DNA of 64,000 bases from Microseira wollei NIES-4236 (GTDB taxonomy: Bacteria; Cyanobacteriota; Cyanobacteriia; Cyanobacteriales; Aerosakkonemataceae): the NCBI RefSeq assembly GCF_020521235.1, contig NZ_BLAY01000007.1:1-64000 (forward strand), read 5' to 3'. The notes under the pieces were generated by a model, which saw nothing but the letters and a program-made list of their open reading frames with translations, had not been told where the DNA came from and did no database searches. Each line of letters begins with the position of its first letter. Positions within the stretch are counted from its first letter, which is position 1. Shown here piece by piece: positions 52,981 through 62,643 of the stretch. The translations under genes and the position numbers were made by a program.

Positions 52981-54382
52981 GGTAGGAACATAGGTGGGAT
53001 AAAATCATATCGCGAATATCAGTTGCTTGTAAAGTGGAACTTGGCAGCAAATTGGTTTGATGAGTAATGACTAGGGGACTAACATCTGGAGAACTGGGAA
53101 TCCGACCGTGCGACCCTTTTACCAACGAAGCATCTAAGGGAATAATATCTAGCAAGGTGCGAAATCCAAACTGTTTTTTAAGTAATAAACTAGCGACTTT
53201 TAATGCAGGAAATCGAATAGCCGGATCGATAAACAACTCGGCTGGATCGTAACCTGGTTTGCGGTGGATATCTACAGTGCGAGCAAAGTCGGGTGCTTTT
53301 TTTTCCTCCAACCAATAATAATAGGTAAACCAAGCATTTGAGGCTGCAACTGTTACTAAATCCCCAGCGCGAGGATGATTTAAATGGTACGCTGCTTTTT
53401 CTTTTTCACCGAGTACTAATTCTACACCGGGTACGTTTTCCAGCAGTTGGCGCACGAGGGAAATTTTGTCTTTGTCGTTGACGTAAATGTGAGCAATTTG
53501 ATGGTCGGCGACGGCGAAAGCAATACTTGCTCCTGCATCGAGTAATTCTCGCCCTAATTCTTCTCGCACGGTGAGATATCCATATTCTCGCAATACTCGG
53601 TTTAATGAAACTGGGCGACTAACGGGTGTGATGCCATATTCAGAAAGGACTATGACTTGCGCGCCGCGAGCGCAGTAAAATTGAATTAAGTCTTGGCAAA
53701 TTTCATCGACTTGTTTTAAATCGGTTGCATTGGCTTTTTGATCGGTTCCCAAGCGCTGCAAGCAGTAATCTAAATGGGGAATATAAATTAACGTCAAAGT
53801 TGGGTTATGGAGTTCTTCGACAATTTTTGCAGATTGAGCAATCCAGGCACTAGAACGGATGGAAGTTTTTGGCCCCCAAAACTCGAATAAAGGAAAAGTA
53901 CCCAAACGGTTTTGTAGTTGCGATCGCAAGTTGGCGGGTTGAGTATAAATATCGGGAATTTTGCGACCGTCGGCAGGATACATCGGTTTTGGCGTCACCG
54001 AAATATCCGCAGTTGAATACATATTGTACCACCAAAAAAGGTTAGCACAGGTAAAGTTTGGAGCGATTAATTTGGCAGTTTCCCAAATTTTAGGAGCCTG
54101 AACGAGTTGATTAGACTGTCGCCAAAACTTCACTTCACATTCGTCTTGGAAATACCAACCATTGCCGACAATTCCATGTCGATCGGGCGATTCTCCCGTC
54201 AAGTAAGTTGCTTGTACAGAACAAGTTACGGCAGGTAAAACCGGCTTAATTGAACTAACTTTACCTTGAGACGCCCAACGGGATAAAAATGGCATATGTT
54301 CCCCTAAAAGGCTGGGTGTTAGTCCTACAACATTGAGAACAACTGTTTTATGCCAGTCGGATTTAATGGCGGTATTTTTCAT
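52949..54382 (-). CDS. EboF-like alkaline phosphatase/phosphodiesterase-family protein
   Basis: A 477-residue protein of the type I phosphodiesterase/nucleotide pyrophosphatase superfamily. The catalytic Thr is in VLPAVTCSVQATYLTGESPDRHG; further metal-ligand blocks are LIYIPHLDYCLQRLG and VIVLSEYGITPV. The usual first Asp motif is altered (VVLNVVGLT). It resembles the EboF protein of the ebo cluster, which is linked to export or assembly of scytonemin precursors in cyanobacteria. Other ebo genes are not in the window. Overlaps CheW by 32 bases and the GT2 remnant by 20. Confidence 0.8.
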   Translation of the reverse strand: MKNTAIKSDWHKTVVLNVVGLTPSLLGEHMPFLSRWASQGKVSSIKPVLPAVTCSVQATYLTGESPDRHGIVGNGWYFQDECEVKFWRQSNQLVQAPKIWETAKLIAPNFTCANLFWWYNMYSTADISVTPKPMYPADGRKIPDIYTQPANLRSQLQNRLGTFPLFEFWGPKTSIRSSAWIAQSAKIVEELHNPTLTLIYIPHLDYCLQRLGTDQKANATDLKQVDEICQDLIQFYCARGAQVIVLSEYGITPVSRPVSLNRVLREYGYLTVREELGRELLDAGASIAFAVADHQIAHIYVNDKDKISLVRQLLENVPGVELVLGEKEKAAYHLNHPRAGDLVTVAASNAWFTYYYWLEEKKAPDFARTVDIHRKPGYDPAELFIDPAIRFPALKVASLLLKKQFGFRTLLDIIPLDASLVKGSHGRIPSSPDVSPLVITHQTNLLPSSTLQATDIRDMILSHLCSYHAVPQLLPNR

Positions 54383-55256
54383 AATTTACAACCAGATTAA
54401 TTTGAGTTTTACCGTCGGAGATAGTATGAGCTAAATTTATTCGCGATTTGTGTTTCAGTTCTTTTACCTTGAGTACGATGAGATATTCGTAAAACGCCTG
54501 CAAGGTACACCAAGTAAAACCAGCCGAACCATCCAAAAAACCTTTCAGCCCAAAATACATATAAAAGAAGCGAACTAACGGTCTAAAAGGAACGCGCAGG
54601 GACAGATTTTTGAGAGCGCGGCGTCTTTCTAATTCCGAACGACCAAAAAACAAATCTCGCCAATTAATTGTTCCCGATTATAACTGGATCTTGGTTTCAA
54701 TTGCTTCATCGGTTGAGTAGCGGTTGTGCTTTTCAATCCAGCGACTAAACCCTTTGCTACAGGTATAATGGGGATAAGTTTCTTTGAGAAATCCGGTTGG
54801 CCCTAAACAAACTTCTCGTTCGGCGTGACCATAATCGGTAAACCAAACTTTGTCTTTACAAAATAGGCGCATTTGGTAACGGGGATATTGGGTGCTGTGA
54901 CGAATCCAAGTCCCCATAAATAAGACTTGTTCGGCAACGTAATAACCAACGTATTTAGATGTTTTGATAGCTTCGAGACATTCAGCAAATAGCTTTTGTG
55001 TCATCCGTTCGTCGGCTTCTAAAATGTAAACCCATTCGTATTTAGTGGGGACATTTTGTAACATCCAAGTGCGTTGCTGTCCGTGACTTTCAAACTTGTG
55101 CTGTACAATGCGCACGGGGTAGCGACGGGCGATTTCGACAGTGCGATCGCTACTGTATGAATCCACTACAATGACATCATCAGATAGCATTGCCGATTCA
55201 ATTGTATAGGCAATATCTAGTTCTTCGTTGTGGGTCAAAATGTAAATTGAGATCAT
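54363..55256 (-). pseudogene. GT2 glycosyltransferase interrupted by one in-frame TAA
   Basis: A GT2 (GT-A) enzyme starting ISIYILTHNEELDIAYTIESA, with DxD-like and acceptor parts (ILEADERMT, ADEVxE region). After EAIETKIQL comes TAA (54678-54680), then in the same frame SGTINWRDLFFGRSELERRR...GFLDGSAGFTWCTLQAFYEYLIVLKV, the conserved C-terminus of the family. So a single base change or sequencing error interrupts a ~297-residue protein. The truncated 192-residue part keeps the GT-A core but lacks the C-terminal membrane-associated segment. Read-through is possible. Confidence 0.9.
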
Positions 55257-55265
55257 GATAATCGT

Positions 55266-55904
55266 TTAACAAGCACCAACTTCTCGAATCACCACGTATA
55301 TAGTTTGACAAATAATTGCCAAGTCGTACCAAAAACTCCACCGACGCTGATAGCGCAAGTCTAACTCGACTACTTTTTCAAAATCTTTCACCGTAGAACG
55401 ACCTCTAACTTGCCATTCTCCAGTGATTCCCGGTTTAACATCTAAGCGTCGCCAATGATGCTTGCTATAATGTTCGACTTCATCTAAGGTGGGTGGGCGA
55501 GTTCCTACTAAACTCATTTCTCCCATTAGTACATTCCAAAATTGCGGTAGTTCATCCAAACTGGTGCGGCGTAAAAAACGTCCCAACCGGGTGACGCGCG
55601 GGTCATTACGATTCTTGAAAATTGGGCCATTTGCTTCATTTTGTACTAGGGATTGTAACTTTTCTGCCTTGACTATCATTGTGCGAAATTTGCTAATTTT
55701 AAACGGTTTTCCGTAAATAACGCAACGTTTTTGCGCGTACAAGATCGGGCCAGGATTATCTAAATAAATAGCAATTGCTATCGGGACGAAAACAACTGCC
55801 AAAATCACTAATCCGATTGTACTGCCTGCAATATCGAGTAGACGCTTAGAAACTGAATTAACTGAAGGATGAGTAGAGCCAACCCTGATAGATAAAGTGG
55901 TCAT
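55266..55904 (-). CDS. polyprenyl sugar-phosphate transferase (bacterial sugar transferase)
   Basis: A 212-residue catalytic-domain-only transferase of the WbaP/EpsE type. It has an N-terminal membrane hairpin (LLDIAGSTIGLVILAVVFVPIAIAI) then KISKFRTM, RTSLDELPQFWNVLMGEMSLVGTRPP and PGITGEWQVRGRS. It starts a glycan by moving a sugar phosphate onto undecaprenyl phosphate. It is first in a minus-strand group with the GT2 and phosphodiesterase genes, 9 bp from GT2. ATG at 55904, upstream of which are STRR units. Confidence 0.95.
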   Translation of the reverse strand: MTTLSIRVGSTHPSVNSVSKRLLDIAGSTIGLVILAVVFVPIAIAIYLDNPGPILYAQKRCVIYGKPFKISKFRTMIVKAEKLQSLVQNEANGPIFKNRNDPRVTRLGRFLRRTSLDELPQFWNVLMGEMSLVGTRPPTLDEVEHYSKHHWRRLDVKPGITGEWQVRGRSTVKDFEKVVELDLRYQRRWSFWYDLAIICQTIYVVIREVGAC

Positions 55905-55970
55905 AGGTAATGGGTAATAGGTAATAGGTAATAGGTCATGAGAAAAAACAAATAACTAATGACCAATAAC
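55905..55970. repeat. STRR units upstream of the sugar transferase
   Basis: TGGGTAATAGGTAATAGG and ACTAATGACC-type units. The remainder of the gap to 56148 holds the hairpin at 56071 and no gene. Confidence 0.85.
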
Positions 55971-56070
55971 TAATAACTCCAGGACTTACGCAAACACCAA
56001 AGTTTCTATGAAAAATCGTCGCTTTGTCACCACAGATATACGCAGAAACAAAGGTGATAGGTCACCCAAG

Positions 56071-56134
56071 GTAGGGGCACGGCATCGAAGATATCTCGGA
56101 TAGGCTAACTATATTATTGTTGCCGTGCCCCTAC
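56071..56134. repeat. single-copy relative of the 66-bp array unit
   Basis: GTAGGGGCACGGCA (56071-56084) pairs perfectly with TGCCGTGCCCCTAC (56121-56134) around a 36-nt loop. These arms match those of the 1-460 array, but here the unit occurs once. It lies directly 3' of the DAHP synthase gene and could act as its terminator. Confidence 0.9.
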
Positions 56135-56148
56135 GCCCCATGACAAAA

Positions 56149-57210
56149 TTAGACAAGTACAGCTTCTGGTTTGGGCCAACGATTTCTGACTTTACCAATA
56201 ACAGCCATTTCGTGCATGAGACGGTCAAATCGTTCTGGAGTTAAAGATTGAGGACCATCTGATAAAGCTTTTGCCGGATTGGGATGAACCTCGATCATGA
56301 GAGAATCTGCACCAGCTGCGATCGCTGCAAATGCCATTGCAGGAACATACTCTGCTTTACCCGTGCCGTGACTGGGGTCAATTGCAATTGGTAAGTGAGT
56401 TAAACCTCGCAAAACCGGCACAACTGATAAATCTAAAGTATTGCGAGTATAGCGCTGATCAAAACTACGAATTCCGCGTTCGCAAAGAATCACATTTGGG
56501 TTACCAGCATCCAAAATATACTCAGCTGCCATCAACCATTCTTCAATCGTTGCAGACATTCCCCGCTTCAAAAAAATTGGCTTATCTTGCGCGCCAACTT
56601 TTTTAAGTAAAGGGAAGTTTTGCATATTGCGAGCGCCGACTTGTATTATATCAGCAACCTCGGCTACTTTACTCAGATCCGCCGTGTCCATTACTTCTGT
56701 AATAATGCCCAATCCGGTTGCTTTTCTCGCCGCTGCTAACAACCCTAAAGCACTTTCGCCATATCCTTGAAACGCATAAGGAGATGTGCGAGGTTTATAA
56801 GCACCACCGCGGAGAAATTTTGCGCCTGCTGCTTTAACTCGCCGCGCTGTTTCTACAATCATTTCTTCATTTTCCACCGAGCAAGGGCCAGCAATTACTA
56901 CTAATGGATGTTCTTCGCCAAAGTGTACAGTTCCAGATGGTGTAGAGACAGCAACTTCGCTCGGTTGTCCGTGACGAAATTCGCGACTAACTCGTTTGAA
57001 AGGTTGTTCTACTCTTAATACTTGCTCGATCCAAGGACTAATATTTTGAATTTGCAGCGGATCGAGAGTCGCAGTCTCGCCAATCAAACCAATGACAATT
57101 TTATGCCGTCCAACGCTTTTTTCTGTTGTAACTTGCCAAGTCTCTTGTAACTCTTGCCGAATCCGATTAATTTCCTGTTCCGGCGTGCTGCTTTTAATCA
57201 CTACAATCAT
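56149..57210 (-). CDS. aroF: 3-deoxy-D-arabino-heptulosonate 7-phosphate synthase (AroF/G type)
   Basis: A 353-residue first enzyme of the shikimate pathway, joining PEP and erythrose-4-phosphate. Residues 1-90 are a ferredoxin/ACT-like regulatory domain (MIVVIKSSTPEQE...), as in the Thermotoga and Bacillus subclass. The barrel shows VVIAGPCSVE, GGAYKPRTSPYAFQG, LCERGIRSFD and AIDPSHGTGK. Regulation by phenylalanine, tyrosine or chorismate through the N-terminal domain is likely. It ends the minus-strand trp cluster. In scytonemin clusters the comparable gene is often called aroG. Confidence 0.96.
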   Translation of the reverse strand: MIVVIKSSTPEQEINRIRQELQETWQVTTEKSVGRHKIVIGLIGETATLDPLQIQNISPWIEQVLRVEQPFKRVSREFRHGQPSEVAVSTPSGTVHFGEEHPLVVIAGPCSVENEEMIVETARRVKAAGAKFLRGGAYKPRTSPYAFQGYGESALGLLAAARKATGLGIITEVMDTADLSKVAEVADIIQVGARNMQNFPLLKKVGAQDKPIFLKRGMSATIEEWLMAAEYILDAGNPNVILCERGIRSFDQRYTRNTLDLSVVPVLRGLTHLPIAIDPSHGTGKAEYVPAMAFAAIAAGADSLMIEVHPNPAKALSDGPQSLTPERFDRLMHEMAVIGKVRNRWPKPEAVLV

Positions 57211-57233
57211 GGTTACGTTCCTCGCGTGTTGTG

Positions 57234-57312
57234 AATGGCTAATGGCTAATGGCTAATGGCTAATTGCTAATTGGCAGTTCAATTAACTATTAGCAATTAG
57301 CAATTAACTAAT
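57234..57312. repeat. STRR array between DAHP synthase and trpD
   Basis: TAATGGC/TAATTGC and ATTAGCA heptamers fill the gap between the two genes. The right part abuts the trpD stop. Confidence 0.95.
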
Positions 57313-58420
57313 GAAGAAATTGGGCTAATTGTTCCAACTTTTTCCAAGCTGCTCCGCTTTGCAGGATGTCTTTAGCGATTGAAATGCCTTGAGTCAATTC
57401 TGCGATCGCTTCGCCGACGTACAATGCTAAAGCGGCGTTTAAAGCCACTACATCCTGTTGCGATCGCGTGCCTTTTCCTTGTAAAACTGCTTTGAGAATT
57501 GCGGCATTTTCCCCCACATCTCCACCCCGCAATTCCCCTGTGGGTGCAGCCTTCAAACCGAGTTCTTCGGGATTAATTGCCATCAAGCGCACCTGTCGAT
57601 CTTCCACGATAGCCAAATCGGTTAAATCGGCTAATCCAGCCTCGTCTAACTTCTCGCGTCCGTGCAATACAATCCCTTTTCTTGTACCCAATTGACATAA
57701 AGATTGGGCGATTGGTTGCATTAGATTGGGGTCGCATACACCGATTATCTGCCCAGTTGGTTGCATGGGATTGAGCAGGGGGCCTAAAAGGTTAAAAATG
57801 GTGCGAATTTTGAGAGTTTTTCGCAAAGATGCTACCACTTTAAACGCTGGATGCCAACCGGGTGCAAATAGAAATGTAATGCCAACTTCATCAACGGCTG
57901 CTTGAATTTTTTCCGGGTTGGCATTAAGATTAATTCCCACTGCTTCTAAAACATCCGCCGATCCAGCTTTACCAGATGCCGAACGATTGCCGTGTTTCGC
58001 AACTTTTACTCCTGCTGCTGCGGCTACAAACGCAACTGCTGTGGAAATATTGAAAGTTGAAGCGCCATCGCCGCCAGTTCCGCAAGTGTCAATCAACTTT
58101 GGCTCGTTCCCTGGCTCCTGCCTGGGAAGGCAGATTTTTGATTTTGGATTGGGAATTGGTGATGGAATTAAAGATTGCGATCGCAATACTTGAACCATGC
58201 CGACTAATTCGTCTGCGGACACTCCTTTGGCTTGAATTGCTGCTAAGATTGCGCCCGATAAAACGGGGGGAATTGCTTCGTTTAGCCAACCTTGCATCAA
58301 CTCGGCAGATTGAGCGACTGAAAGCGATCGCTTATCGAGCAGTTGTTGCAATAGAACGGGCCAATTTGCGGAATATTCTGCTAACTTTAAACCGTTAACA
58401 GCTTGAGTAACAGCTATCAT
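57308..58420 (-). CDS. trpD: anthranilate phosphoribosyltransferase with repeat-derived insertion
   Basis: A 370-residue enzyme of step two of tryptophan synthesis. Motifs [37 protein letters not shown] and [11 protein letters not shown] are intact. The protein is about 25 residues longer than usual: at about 86-110 an insertion (starting [17 protein letters not shown]) comes from a dispersed hairpin repeat (58098-58165), just before the GTGGDG loop. It lies between two structured helices, so activity is probably kept. Cluster order is trpB-trpD-DAHP synthase. Start ATG 58420; STRR units lie on both sides. Confidence 0.96.
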   Translation of the reverse strand: MIAVTQAVNGLKLAEYSANWPVLLQQLLDKRSLSVAQSAELMQGWLNEAIPPVLSGAILAAIQAKGVSADELVGMVQVLRSQSLIPSPIPNPKSKICLPRQEPGNEPKLIDTCGTGGDGASTFNISTAVAFVAAAAGVKVAKHGNRSASGKAGSADVLEAVGINLNANPEKIQAAVDEVGITFLFAPGWHPAFKVVASLRKTLKIRTIFNLLGPLLNPMQPTGQIIGVCDPNLMQPIAQSLCQLGTRKGIVLHGREKLDEAGLADLTDLAIVEDRQVRLMAINPEELGLKAAPTGELRGGDVGENAAILKAVLQGKGTRSQQDVVALNAALALYVGEAIAELTQGISIAKDILQSGAAWKKLEQLAQFLH

Positions 58421-58442
58421 CCTGGAAAATTAGTAATGGGTA

Positions 58443-58492
58443 AAATCAAACAACAATTAGCAATTAGCAATTAGCCATTAGCAATGACTAAT
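58443..58492. repeat. STRR array between trpD and trpB
   Basis: AATTAGC heptamers directly 3' of the trpB stop and upstream of trpD. Confidence 0.9.
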
Positions 58493-59732
58493 AACTCAAA
58501 AATTTGGCAACGGTTTGCACGTCTTTGTCACCGCGCCCGGAACAATTAATGACAATTCGGGGACTGTTGGTGAGTTGGGGAGAAAGGGTTTCTAGGTATG
58601 CGATCGCATGAGCAGTTTCGAGTGCCGGAATTATCCCTTCTAACCTTGAAAGCAGTTGAAATGCCTCTAAAGCTTGCCTATCTGTCACGCTGTAATATTC
58701 TGCCCGTTCGGTTTCTTTTAAATAACTATGCTCGGGGCCAACACCAGGATAATCCAATCCCGCACTAATTGAATGCGCTTCGATTACCTGACCATCGTCA
58801 TCTTGCAATAAGTAACTCATCGCACCGTGCAACACGCCAATTCGTCCCCGCGTTAGGGTTGCTGCGTGCTTTTCCGAGTCAATTCCTTCGCCCGCTGCTT
58901 CAATTCCAATTAAGCGCACCGATGGTTCATCAACAAACTCGTGAAACAGTCCGATTGCATTAGAACCACCACCCACACAAGCGAGCAAAATATTAGGTAA
59001 ACCGCCCCATTTTTCCTGACATTGCGTGCGAGTTTCTTGTCCAATTACGGCGTGAAAATCCCGTACCATCATCGGATAAGGATGAGGCCCCGCAACCGAA
59101 CCTAGAATATAGTGAGTGGTTTCTACATTCGTTACCCAGTCCCGAATTGCTTCGGAAGTGGCATCTTTTAAGGTTCCGGTTCCTGCTTCTACGGGACGAA
59201 CTTCTGCTCCCATTAATTTCATCCGAAATACATTGAGCGCTTGTCTTTCCATGTCGTGGACGCCCATGTAAATTACGCATTCTAAACCAAATCGAGCGCA
59301 TACTGTAGCCGTCGCTACGCCGTGTTGTCCGGCTCCGGTTTCGGCAATAATTCGCTGTTTACCCATGCGTTTTGCTAATAGTACTTGGGCTAAAGCGTTG
59401 TTTATTTTATGCGCGCCTGTATGGTTTAAGTCTTCGCGTTTGAGGTAAATTTGCGGCCCGCTGCCATCGGGTTTGGCATAGCGTGCAGTTAAGCGCTCGG
59501 CGAAGTATAAAGGGCTGGGTCTTCCTACATAATCTCGCATTAAGTTTTGCAATTCATATTGGAATATTGGGTCGTTGCGATATTGGTAAAAGGCGGTTTC
59601 TAGTTCGCTTAATGCAGGCATTAATGTTTCGGGAACGTATTTGCCTCCGAACTTGCCAAATCGTCCTAAGTTGTCTGGTCGGACTGGGATGCTGGATGAG
59701 GCTAGAGTGAATAATTCTTTTTGATTGAACAC
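58488..59732 (-). CDS. trpB: tryptophan synthase beta subunit
   Basis: About 414 residues from GTG at 59732, preceded by AGGAG with 10-nt spacing. The open frame goes on to 59828, but that part reads a dispersed repeat and lacks family support. It makes tryptophan from indole and serine with PLP. The PLP lysine is in [21 protein letters not shown] binds the phosphate, and [20 protein letters not shown] are normal. The start region was probably moved by repeat insertion. Works with the trpA product encoded upstream. Confidence 0.96.
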   Translation of the reverse strand: MFNQKELFTLASSSIPVRPDNLGRFGKFGGKYVPETLMPALSELETAFYQYRNDPIFQYELQNLMRDYVGRPSPLYFAERLTARYAKPDGSGPQIYLKREDLNHTGAHKINNALAQVLLAKRMGKQRIIAETGAGQHGVATATVCARFGLECVIYMGVHDMERQALNVFRMKLMGAEVRPVEAGTGTLKDATSEAIRDWVTNVETTHYILGSVAGPHPYPMMVRDFHAVIGQETRTQCQEKWGGLPNILLACVGGGSNAIGLFHEFVDEPSVRLIGIEAAGEGIDSEKHAATLTRGRIGVLHGAMSYLLQDDDGQVIEAHSISAGLDYPGVGPEHSYLKETERAEYYSVTDRQALEAFQLLSRLEGIIPALETAHAIAYLETLSPQLTNSPRIVINCSGRGDKDVQTVAKFLSY

Positions 59733-59989
59733 GGGTGGAAGTCTCCTTTTTTTTAATGAACCACAGAGACGCAGAGGACGCAGAGGAAGAGAAGAAAGAG
59801 GTGTGGTTTCTAGACTCAGATTTTGCACCTGCTGTTTTAGCCCGCCAGGGAATAAATTCCCTGGCTAATAGCTCAAGTCCTCTTAAGAGGACTGAAAACT
59901 TTCCCAGAGGCAGAGCCTCTATTCACTCGTTCCCAGGCTGAGCCTGGGAACGAGGATCTAGTGGGCTGCTGCCTCCGTGCAATTAAGTT
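59733..59989. repeat. mixed repeats upstream of trpB
   Basis: CAGAGACGCAGAGGACGCAG (59759-59780), small stems near 59840-59895 (CCAGGGAATAAATTCCCTGG, TCCTCTTAAGAGGA) and CGTTCCCAGGCTGAGCCTGGGAACG at 59927-59954. No gene, though such repeats may influence trpB expression. Confidence 0.85.
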
Positions 59990-60817
59990 TTAAGGTGTGA
60001 GTAGGGGTGAGAGTAGTTGTTGAGGTGCGATCGCATGTTTTAATTCGCGACAAAGTTGCCCGATTTTTTGCAGTCCTTGTTCGGGGGTATTTTGTGATAA
60101 ATGTTTGACAAAAGCACTGCCGACAATGACTGCATCTGCACCCCAGTCTCTCACTTGACGCGCTTGTTCGGGTTGAGAAATGCCAAAACCGACACCGATG
60201 GGTTTGTTGGTGGTTTGTCGCATTTCTTGCAGGATGTCTTTTACTCTTGTTTGAAGTTGCGATCGCATTCCGGTTACTCCGGTGACGCTGACTAGGTAAA
60301 TAAATCCAGAAGATAAGCGCGCGATCGCTTGAATGCGTTGTTTTGAGCTGGTAGGTGCTACGAGTAATATGACTTCAATTCCCAAATCAGCAGCGTTTTT
60401 TAACAGTTCTCCTGCTTCTTCTACGGGTAAGTCAGGTACTACTAAACCCTTAATTCCGGCAATTGCAATTATGGCTAAAAATTGCTTGATGCCTTGATTC
60501 AAAATCTGGTTGTAATAAGTAAATAAAATTAGCGGTGCTTTCAAAGTTGGGCTAACAGTTTGAACGACTTCTAAAACCTGTTCTAATCTAGTTCCCCGTT
60601 GTAAAGCTTTTGTCGCTGCTGCTTGAATTACCGGGCCATCTGCGAGCGGATCTGAATAGGGCACGCCCAATTCAATTAAATCGGCACCATTCGCATCTAA
60701 AATCCGTAAAGCTTCTGCGGTTGTTTCCAAGTCAGGATCGCCTGCGGTGATGAAAGGAATTAAGGCACACTGACGTTTAGTGCGTAAAGATTCAAAGCAC
60801 TTAGAGATAGTATTCAT
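59990..60817 (-). CDS. trpA: tryptophan synthase alpha subunit
   Basis: A 275-residue TIM barrel that cleaves indole-3-glycerol phosphate to indole. Catalytic Glu and Asp are in [19 protein letters not shown]; phosphate-binding glycines in GVTGMRSQL and GFGISQPEQ are present. Length is normal. ATG at 60817, with about 250 bp to trpB that hold repeats. STRR units lie upstream (60822-60853). Confidence 0.97.
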   Translation of the reverse strand: MNTISKCFESLRTKRQCALIPFITAGDPDLETTAEALRILDANGADLIELGVPYSDPLADGPVIQAAATKALQRGTRLEQVLEVVQTVSPTLKAPLILFTYYNQILNQGIKQFLAIIAIAGIKGLVVPDLPVEEAGELLKNAADLGIEVILLVAPTSSKQRIQAIARLSSGFIYLVSVTGVTGMRSQLQTRVKDILQEMRQTTNKPIGVGFGISQPEQARQVRDWGADAVIVGSAFVKHLSQNTPEQGLQKIGQLCRELKHAIAPQQLLSPLLTP

Positions 60818-60821
60818 CTGG

Positions 60822-60853
60822 ATGGTAATGGGTAATTGGTAATGGGTAATTGG
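60822..60853. repeat. STRR units between qor and trpA
   Basis: TGGTAATGGGTAATTGGTAATGG units in the short gap between the qor stop and the trpA start. Confidence 0.85.
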
Positions 60854-61804
60854 TTAAGTGTATAAAACAATCTTGCCCCGCACGCCTTCGCCGCCCTGCT
60901 CGAATTTTTTATGAGCTTCAGCAATTTGATTCAGTGGAAAACTCATGCCAATAACTGGCTTAATTTGACCCCGTTCAATCAGCATTCTCAGGGCATCAAG
61001 TTTAGGGCGGGTGCGGTCTAAATGGACAAAATGAACCGTGATGTTTTTCCCAATGGCTAAGTTCAAATTTCCTGCTACCCCGGTGACGGTGACAGCTTGA
61101 CCGTTCTGTTTAACTACCATCAAGCTGCGGGCTAAAATTTCACCGCCAACGGTAGTCAAACAAACGTCAACGCCTTCACCATTTGTTTGATTGAGAATGA
61201 TGTCAGCAAAGTTTTCGTTGCGGTAGTCAATTGCTCTGTCTGCACCGATGGATTTTACTAGGTCGATGTCATAGCCGCCGCAGGTTGTATAAACATAAGC
61301 TCCTGCTGCTTTTGCTATTTGAATTGCGCAGGAACCAACCCCACCTGCACCGCCGTGAATTAGCACGGTTTGACCAACTTTAATATTTGCTCTGTCGATG
61401 AGTGCAGCCCAAGCCGTACCGCCTGCTACAGGTACGCTAGCTGCGTCTTGATGGGATAAGTTTGCCGGTTTTTTAGCAACAATTGATTCGTCGGCTGCGT
61501 GATATTCAGCGTTGCCACCGTTGCCTTCTAAAAGGGGTATGGCATAGTAAACTTCATCCCCTATTTTAAAGTCTTTTACGCTTTCACCGATGGCCTCAAC
61601 AACTCCGGAAACGTCATAGCCGAGAATAGCAGGCAACTTGACTCTTGGCCCAAATATTCCTTGACGCACCCCACAGTCGGCGGGGTTAATTGAGGTGCCA
61701 TAAACCTTGACTAAAATTTCGTTTTTAGCGGGTATTGGTTTATCGACCTCGCTTTCTGCAAAAACTTCTGGGCCTCCGAAGGCTGTGATGACCATCGCTT
61801 TCAT
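60854..61804 (-). CDS. NADPH:quinone reductase-like MDR oxidoreductase
   Basis: About 316 residues from ATG 61804, whose ATG overlaps the trpC stop (ATGA). Zinc-free MDR family: N-terminal [33 protein letters not shown], and the nucleotide loop [21 protein letters not shown]. It reduces quinones, enones or a pathway intermediate with NADPH. Its place inside a trp cluster is odd: tryptophan synthesis does not need it. It may act on an indole or aromatic product instead. The frame runs on to 61900 inside trpC, but the family start is 61804. Confidence 0.92.
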   Translation of the reverse strand: MKAMVITAFGGPEVFAESEVDKPIPAKNEILVKVYGTSINPADCGVRQGIFGPRVKLPAILGYDVSGVVEAIGESVKDFKIGDEVYYAIPLLEGNGGNAEYHAADESIVAKKPANLSHQDAASVPVAGGTAWAALIDRANIKVGQTVLIHGGAGGVGSCAIQIAKAAGAYVYTTCGGYDIDLVKSIGADRAIDYRNENFADIILNQTNGEGVDVCLTTVGGEILARSLMVVKQNGQAVTVTGVAGNLNLAIGKNITVHFVHLDRTRPKLDALRMLIERGQIKPVIGMSFPLNQIAEAHKKFEQGGEGVRGKIVLYT

Positions 61805-62643
61805 GCAAATACCTGGGTATTTAATAAATTGGTTACAGCTTGTTCTAGGTTTGTTTGCTTGACTAAGGACTCGCCAATTAGAACAGCCCTGGCGCCCCAT
61901 TCTGCTACCAAAGCTAGGTCAGCAGGTGTATGCAAACCAGATTCGCTGACAACTGTAATGCCCAAATCTTGGCATTGCGATCGCCTCGCTTGCATCAGTC
62001 TCTGGGTGGTTTTTAAATCCACGGTAAAATTGACCAAGTTCCGGTTATTAATTCCCACTAATTGCAAGTTGGGCAGTGTCAAAACTCGGTCGAATTCATC
62101 CAAGGTATGCACTTCTACTAAAGCAGTCATGCCCAATTCGCGGATAATTTGGGAAAATTCTAACAGTTCTCCATAGCAGAGAATACCCGCAATTAGTAAC
62201 ACCGCATCTGCGCCTGCTGCTCGTGCTAAATAAATTTGGTAAGGGTCAATAATAAATTCTTTGCACAGCAGTGGAAGGGAGACTTTTTGACGAATTGCCC
62301 GCAGATTTTCAAAACTGCCTTGGAAGAACTTTCGATCCGTTAGGACGGAGATACAAGCAGCACCACCTCGCTCGTAGGATTGCGAGATCGCAAGGGGGTC
62401 AAAGTCGGCTCGAATCACCCCTTTACTAGGCGACGCTTTTTTGACTTCTGCTATTAAGCTAGGTTTGCTTGGACTTTGCTGCAAAGCTGTTAAGAAATTG
62501 CGCGGTAAAGGCGGATCGTCTATCTGAAATTGCAGTTCTGAAGCCGGCATTAAGCTTTGCATTTGCGCGATTTCTTCTTGTTTGTGCAGCACAATTTCTT
62601 CAAGAATGTGGTGCGGTTTTGGGCGAGAATATAGCATAGTCAC
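61801..62643 (-). CDS. trpC: indole-3-glycerol phosphate synthase
   Basis: A 280-residue TIM barrel: [21 protein letters not shown] (catalytic Lys and neighbours), [42 protein letters not shown] and [13 protein letters not shown]. It forms indole-3-glycerol phosphate from CdRP. Its start overlaps the 3' end of trpE(G) by 44 bases and its stop overlaps qor by 4 bases, so the three are likely translated from one message. ATG 62643; an alternative ATG lies two codons later. Confidence 0.97.
   Translation of the reverse strand: MTMLYSRPKPHHILEEIVLHKQEEIAQMQSLMPASELQFQIDDPPLPRNFLTALQQSPSKPSLIAEVKKASPSKGVIRADFDPLAISQSYERGGAACISVLTDRKFFQGSFENLRAIRQKVSLPLLCKEFIIDPYQIYLARAAGADAVLLIAGILCYGELLEFSQIIRELGMTALVEVHTLDEFDRVLTLPNLQLVGINNRNLVNFTVDLKTTQRLMQARRSQCQDLGITVVSESGLHTPADLALVAEWGARAVLIGESLVKQTNLEQAVTNLLNTQVFA

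Noticed and set aside
59733-59828. Longer trpB start at 59828
   Set aside because: The extra 32 residues read repeat DNA; the GTG at 59732 has a Shine-Dalgarno and fits TrpB length.
59735-59941. 68-residue plus-strand frame upstream of trpB
   Set aside because: It covers dispersed repeats (CAGAGACGCAGAGG and small stems) and lies opposite the trpB leader.
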